From an uncultured Clostridia bacterium (GTDB lineage Bacteria; Bacillota; Clostridia; Lachnospirales; CAG-274), in the NCBI GenBank assembly GCA_944381435.1, contig CALWLD010000003.1, forward strand, positions 62,001 through 126,000: a stretch of 64,000 bases of DNA, written 5' to 3'. This document shows positions 62,434 through 64,000 of this stretch, piece after piece. The translations under genes were made by a program, and so were the position numbers. The notes beneath the pieces are model-generated. The model searched no databases. It was not told the origin of the DNA and saw nothing but the letters and a program-made list of their open reading frames with translations. Position 1 is the stretch's first letter, and the number at the start of each line of letters is the position of its first letter.

Positions 62434-64000
62434 TATCTTTTTCACCTTTAAAATATCCCTTCGATTCTTCTATTATAAAATTCATTAATACACTATCTTC
62501 TTTTGTCGGTTTAGATACTTTTTCTATTGTTTCATAAAATTTAACTTTATCTTCATCTGTTGGTCTATTAGTGCTTAAATCAATCATTCTATTTGGGTCT
62601 ACTGATACCATAATAATTAATTTAGTAGCCATATTTTCATCTTTTTCTTCTATCACTTTAAAGCTATCAAAAACTTTTTTATTAACAGTAAATCCACCTT
62701 CTGATAGCAAGAAATCTATTTTTTGTGTTTCTTCATTTAAAGCAGTTTTTATAATATCTTTTGCTATATCTACATTTTCACATTTAGAATTTATCCCTAT
62801 CATATTTAAAGGTGTAAAATATCCATTGTTGACCATATATGTAGCATCTCCATTCATTTTTATACTTGCATAGCTATGGTCAAGCTCTGTTATTGTCGTC
62901 ATATTTTGAAATTGTAATTCTGCATCTTTATAAGCTAAATATTCTAGCCCTGCTATATTTTTATCAAGCTCTGTCTCAATTACTACATCTAATTCTTTAT
63001 CACTAGATAATATTTTGATATTCTCTAAATATTTCTTTAGCTCATTTTCATTTAAACTTCCATCATCATTTAAAATCTGTGTATTTATTTTAAATGTTTC
63101 TTTTATAAGTTCTTCTGGCTTTGTAGGATAAAATACCATTTTTTCTTTATTTTCTTGTTGCCATTTAGCAAGACTGTCAAGCCCTGTATAGTTCTTTAAA
63201 ATTTCATTTGTACCCCATATTGTAGAAGGTGAAAACCTTGTAGGAATAGTATATATTTTGCCATCTTCTATAAAAGGATTAACTATATTTTCTAATATTT
63301 CTCCACTATCTATTAAAGGTGTTATTACATCTGATATATCTAACAAAGCACCTTTTTCTATATAGTTATCTGCATTAAGCCCATCTAATACAATTATATC
63401 TGGTCCTTTGCCTGATAGTATTTCAGTGTTTAGATTTTTAATAGCGTCTTCTTTTGTTATTCCATTGTGTTCATCATATCCTACTTGTATATTTATAGCT
63501 ACATCTGGATTAGATTTTTTATAATTAAATATTGCTTGTTTTATAAAAGGGTTATCTTGTAACATATATACATTCAAGCTAGCTTTAAAATTTTTATTAT
63601 AATTTTCATCATATTGATATTTAATTAATTTATTTCCTTCAGATGAATTAAAAAATAAACCTAAAAACTGTTTTTCATCTATTGATATAATATTGCTCAC
63701 AAAATTTGTAGGAATACCTAATGATGTACTGTTGCCATCAACTACTTTTTCAAATGTAGCTCTATCTTTTAATACTTTTTCAACACCATTTTTGCCGCAA
63801 ATGTAAATATTGTTATTACTATCAACTGATAAAATATCACTATAGTCTAAGTTTGGTTTAGATATATTATTTTTTTCTTCCCCTGTTTCTAAATCATATA
63901 TAACTAAAGATTTTTCTTTTAAATTTAAAGTTATAATTTCATTATTAACCACTGTGTATGTAAATGTTTCATTATTGTAAGATTTTAAAAGATTCCCTTC
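62378..64000 (-). CDS. extracellular solute-binding protein, 5' end outside the window
   Basis: The frame is open to the window edge, so the signal peptide and N-terminus are missing; at least 540 residues are visible. The first 115 or so resemble beta-propeller blades (YDLETGEEKN, DSNNNIYICGKNGVEKVL). A type-1 solute-binding fold follows, with LNVYMLQDNPFIKQAIFNYKKSNP, GKGPDIIVLDGLNADNYIEKG, and YTIPTRFSPSTIWGTNE. That is the architecture of sugar or peptide ABC binding proteins fused to a sensing or scaffold region. It lies just upstream of the two permeases and supplies their ligand specificity; the ligand is unknown. Confidence 0.82.
   Translation of the reverse strand, partial: EGNLLKSYNNETFTYTVVNNEIITLNLKEKSLVIYDLETGEEKNNISKPNLDYSDILSVDSNNNIYICGKNGVEKVLKDRATFEKVVDGNSTSLGIPTNFVSNIISIDEKQFLGLFFNSSEGNKLIKYQYDENYNKNFKASLNVYMLQDNPFIKQAIFNYKKSNPDVAINIQVGYDEHNGITKEDAIKNLNTEILSGKGPDIIVLDGLNADNYIEKGALLDISDVITPLIDSGEILENIVNPFIEDGKIYTIPTRFSPSTIWGTNEILKNYTGLDSLAKWQQENKEKMVFYPTKPEELIKETFKINTQILNDDGSLNENELKKYLENIKILSSDKELDVVIETELDKNIAGLEYLAYKDAELQFQNMTTITELDHSYASIKMNGDATYMVNNGYFTPLNMIGINSKCENVDIAKDIIKTALNEETQKIDFLLSEGGFTVNKKVFDSFKVIEEKDENMATKLIIMVSVDPNRMIDLSTNRPTDEDKVKFYETIEKVSKPTKEDSVLMNFIIEESKGYFKGEKDIEQTTKAILQKANTYLAE

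Noticed and set aside
1-64000. tRNA, rRNA, insertion sequences, riboswitches of well-known classes
   Set aside because: I looked for cloverleaf ends, transposase motifs, terminal inverted repeats and conserved riboswitch cores and saw none, though a covariance search could reveal divergent ones.

Overview
The window is AT-rich DNA from a low-GC, Gram-positive, fermentative anaerobe of class Clostridia, most like the Lachnospirales. This is inferred from gene content: bifunctional AdhE, rubrerythrin, WalRK with YycH/YycI, the rho-rpmE pair, the carboxyspermidine polyamine route, cotJC (spore coat) remnants and strong GGAGG ribosome binding sites. I found no tRNA, rRNA, CRISPR array, transposase or phage gene.

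Layout. 1-2752: a minus-strand operon tsaE-tsaB-rimI followed by the start of a Lon-like AAA protease cut by the window edge. 2846-8129: alpha/beta hydrolase, lipoprotein, small membrane protein, engB, uppP and a D,D-carboxypeptidase. 8206-14584: glutamate synthase large chain, a GNAT and coaBC. 14790-17640: a polyamine operon (carboxynorspermidine synthase, a frameshifted BltD-like polyamine acetyltransferase, carboxynorspermidine decarboxylase). 17782-22985: a hypothetical protein, an ImmA/IrrE peptidase, a secreted phosphodiester glycosidase and an LCP cell-wall ligase. 23398-27634: pstSCAB-phoU behind a PHO-box-like repeat. 28003-30917: rpmE, a small exported protein, rho and a LysM membrane protein. 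31250-41853: a long minus-strand envelope cluster, GH18 protein-queG-recU-lipoprotein-walR-walK-secreted protein-yycH-yycI. 41925-47886: sulfatase, amidase, small membrane protein, adhE and a GNAT. 48472-53186: the str genes rpsL-rpsG-fusA and a separately promoted tufA. 53505-57736: rubrerythrin, then a nitroreductase/oxidoreductase/Rrf2 module lying between two directly repeated remnants of cotJC. 57846-64000: an unusual gene row combining a sugar-type ABC importer (binding protein, two permeases) with an HlyD-type adaptor and a MacB-core-like membrane protein, with no ATPase in view.

Cross-cutting signals. Many genes have a near-consensus sigma-A promoter with a 17-base spacer. Many intergenic hairpins share a core of the form TAGA-loop-TCTA, and several overlap the last codons of genes. 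Two inverted copies of an unannotated intergenic repeat of about 120-130 bp lie at 23133-23265 and 31037-31153. Candidate operators fit local biology: a WalR-type direct repeat inside the wal locus, a PHO box before pstS, a Rex-like palindrome at the adhE start site, and a palindrome over the -35 of the oxidoreductase operon beside its Rrf2 regulator. A long hairpin lies in the rpsL-rpsG spacer.

The most interesting items are the mixed importer/HlyD/MacB-like operon, the duplicated cotJC remnant around the Rrf2 module, the dispersed repeat, the frameshifted polyamine acetyltransferase and the S12-S7 intercistronic hairpin. Family names come from reading motifs by eye and were not checked by a database search.
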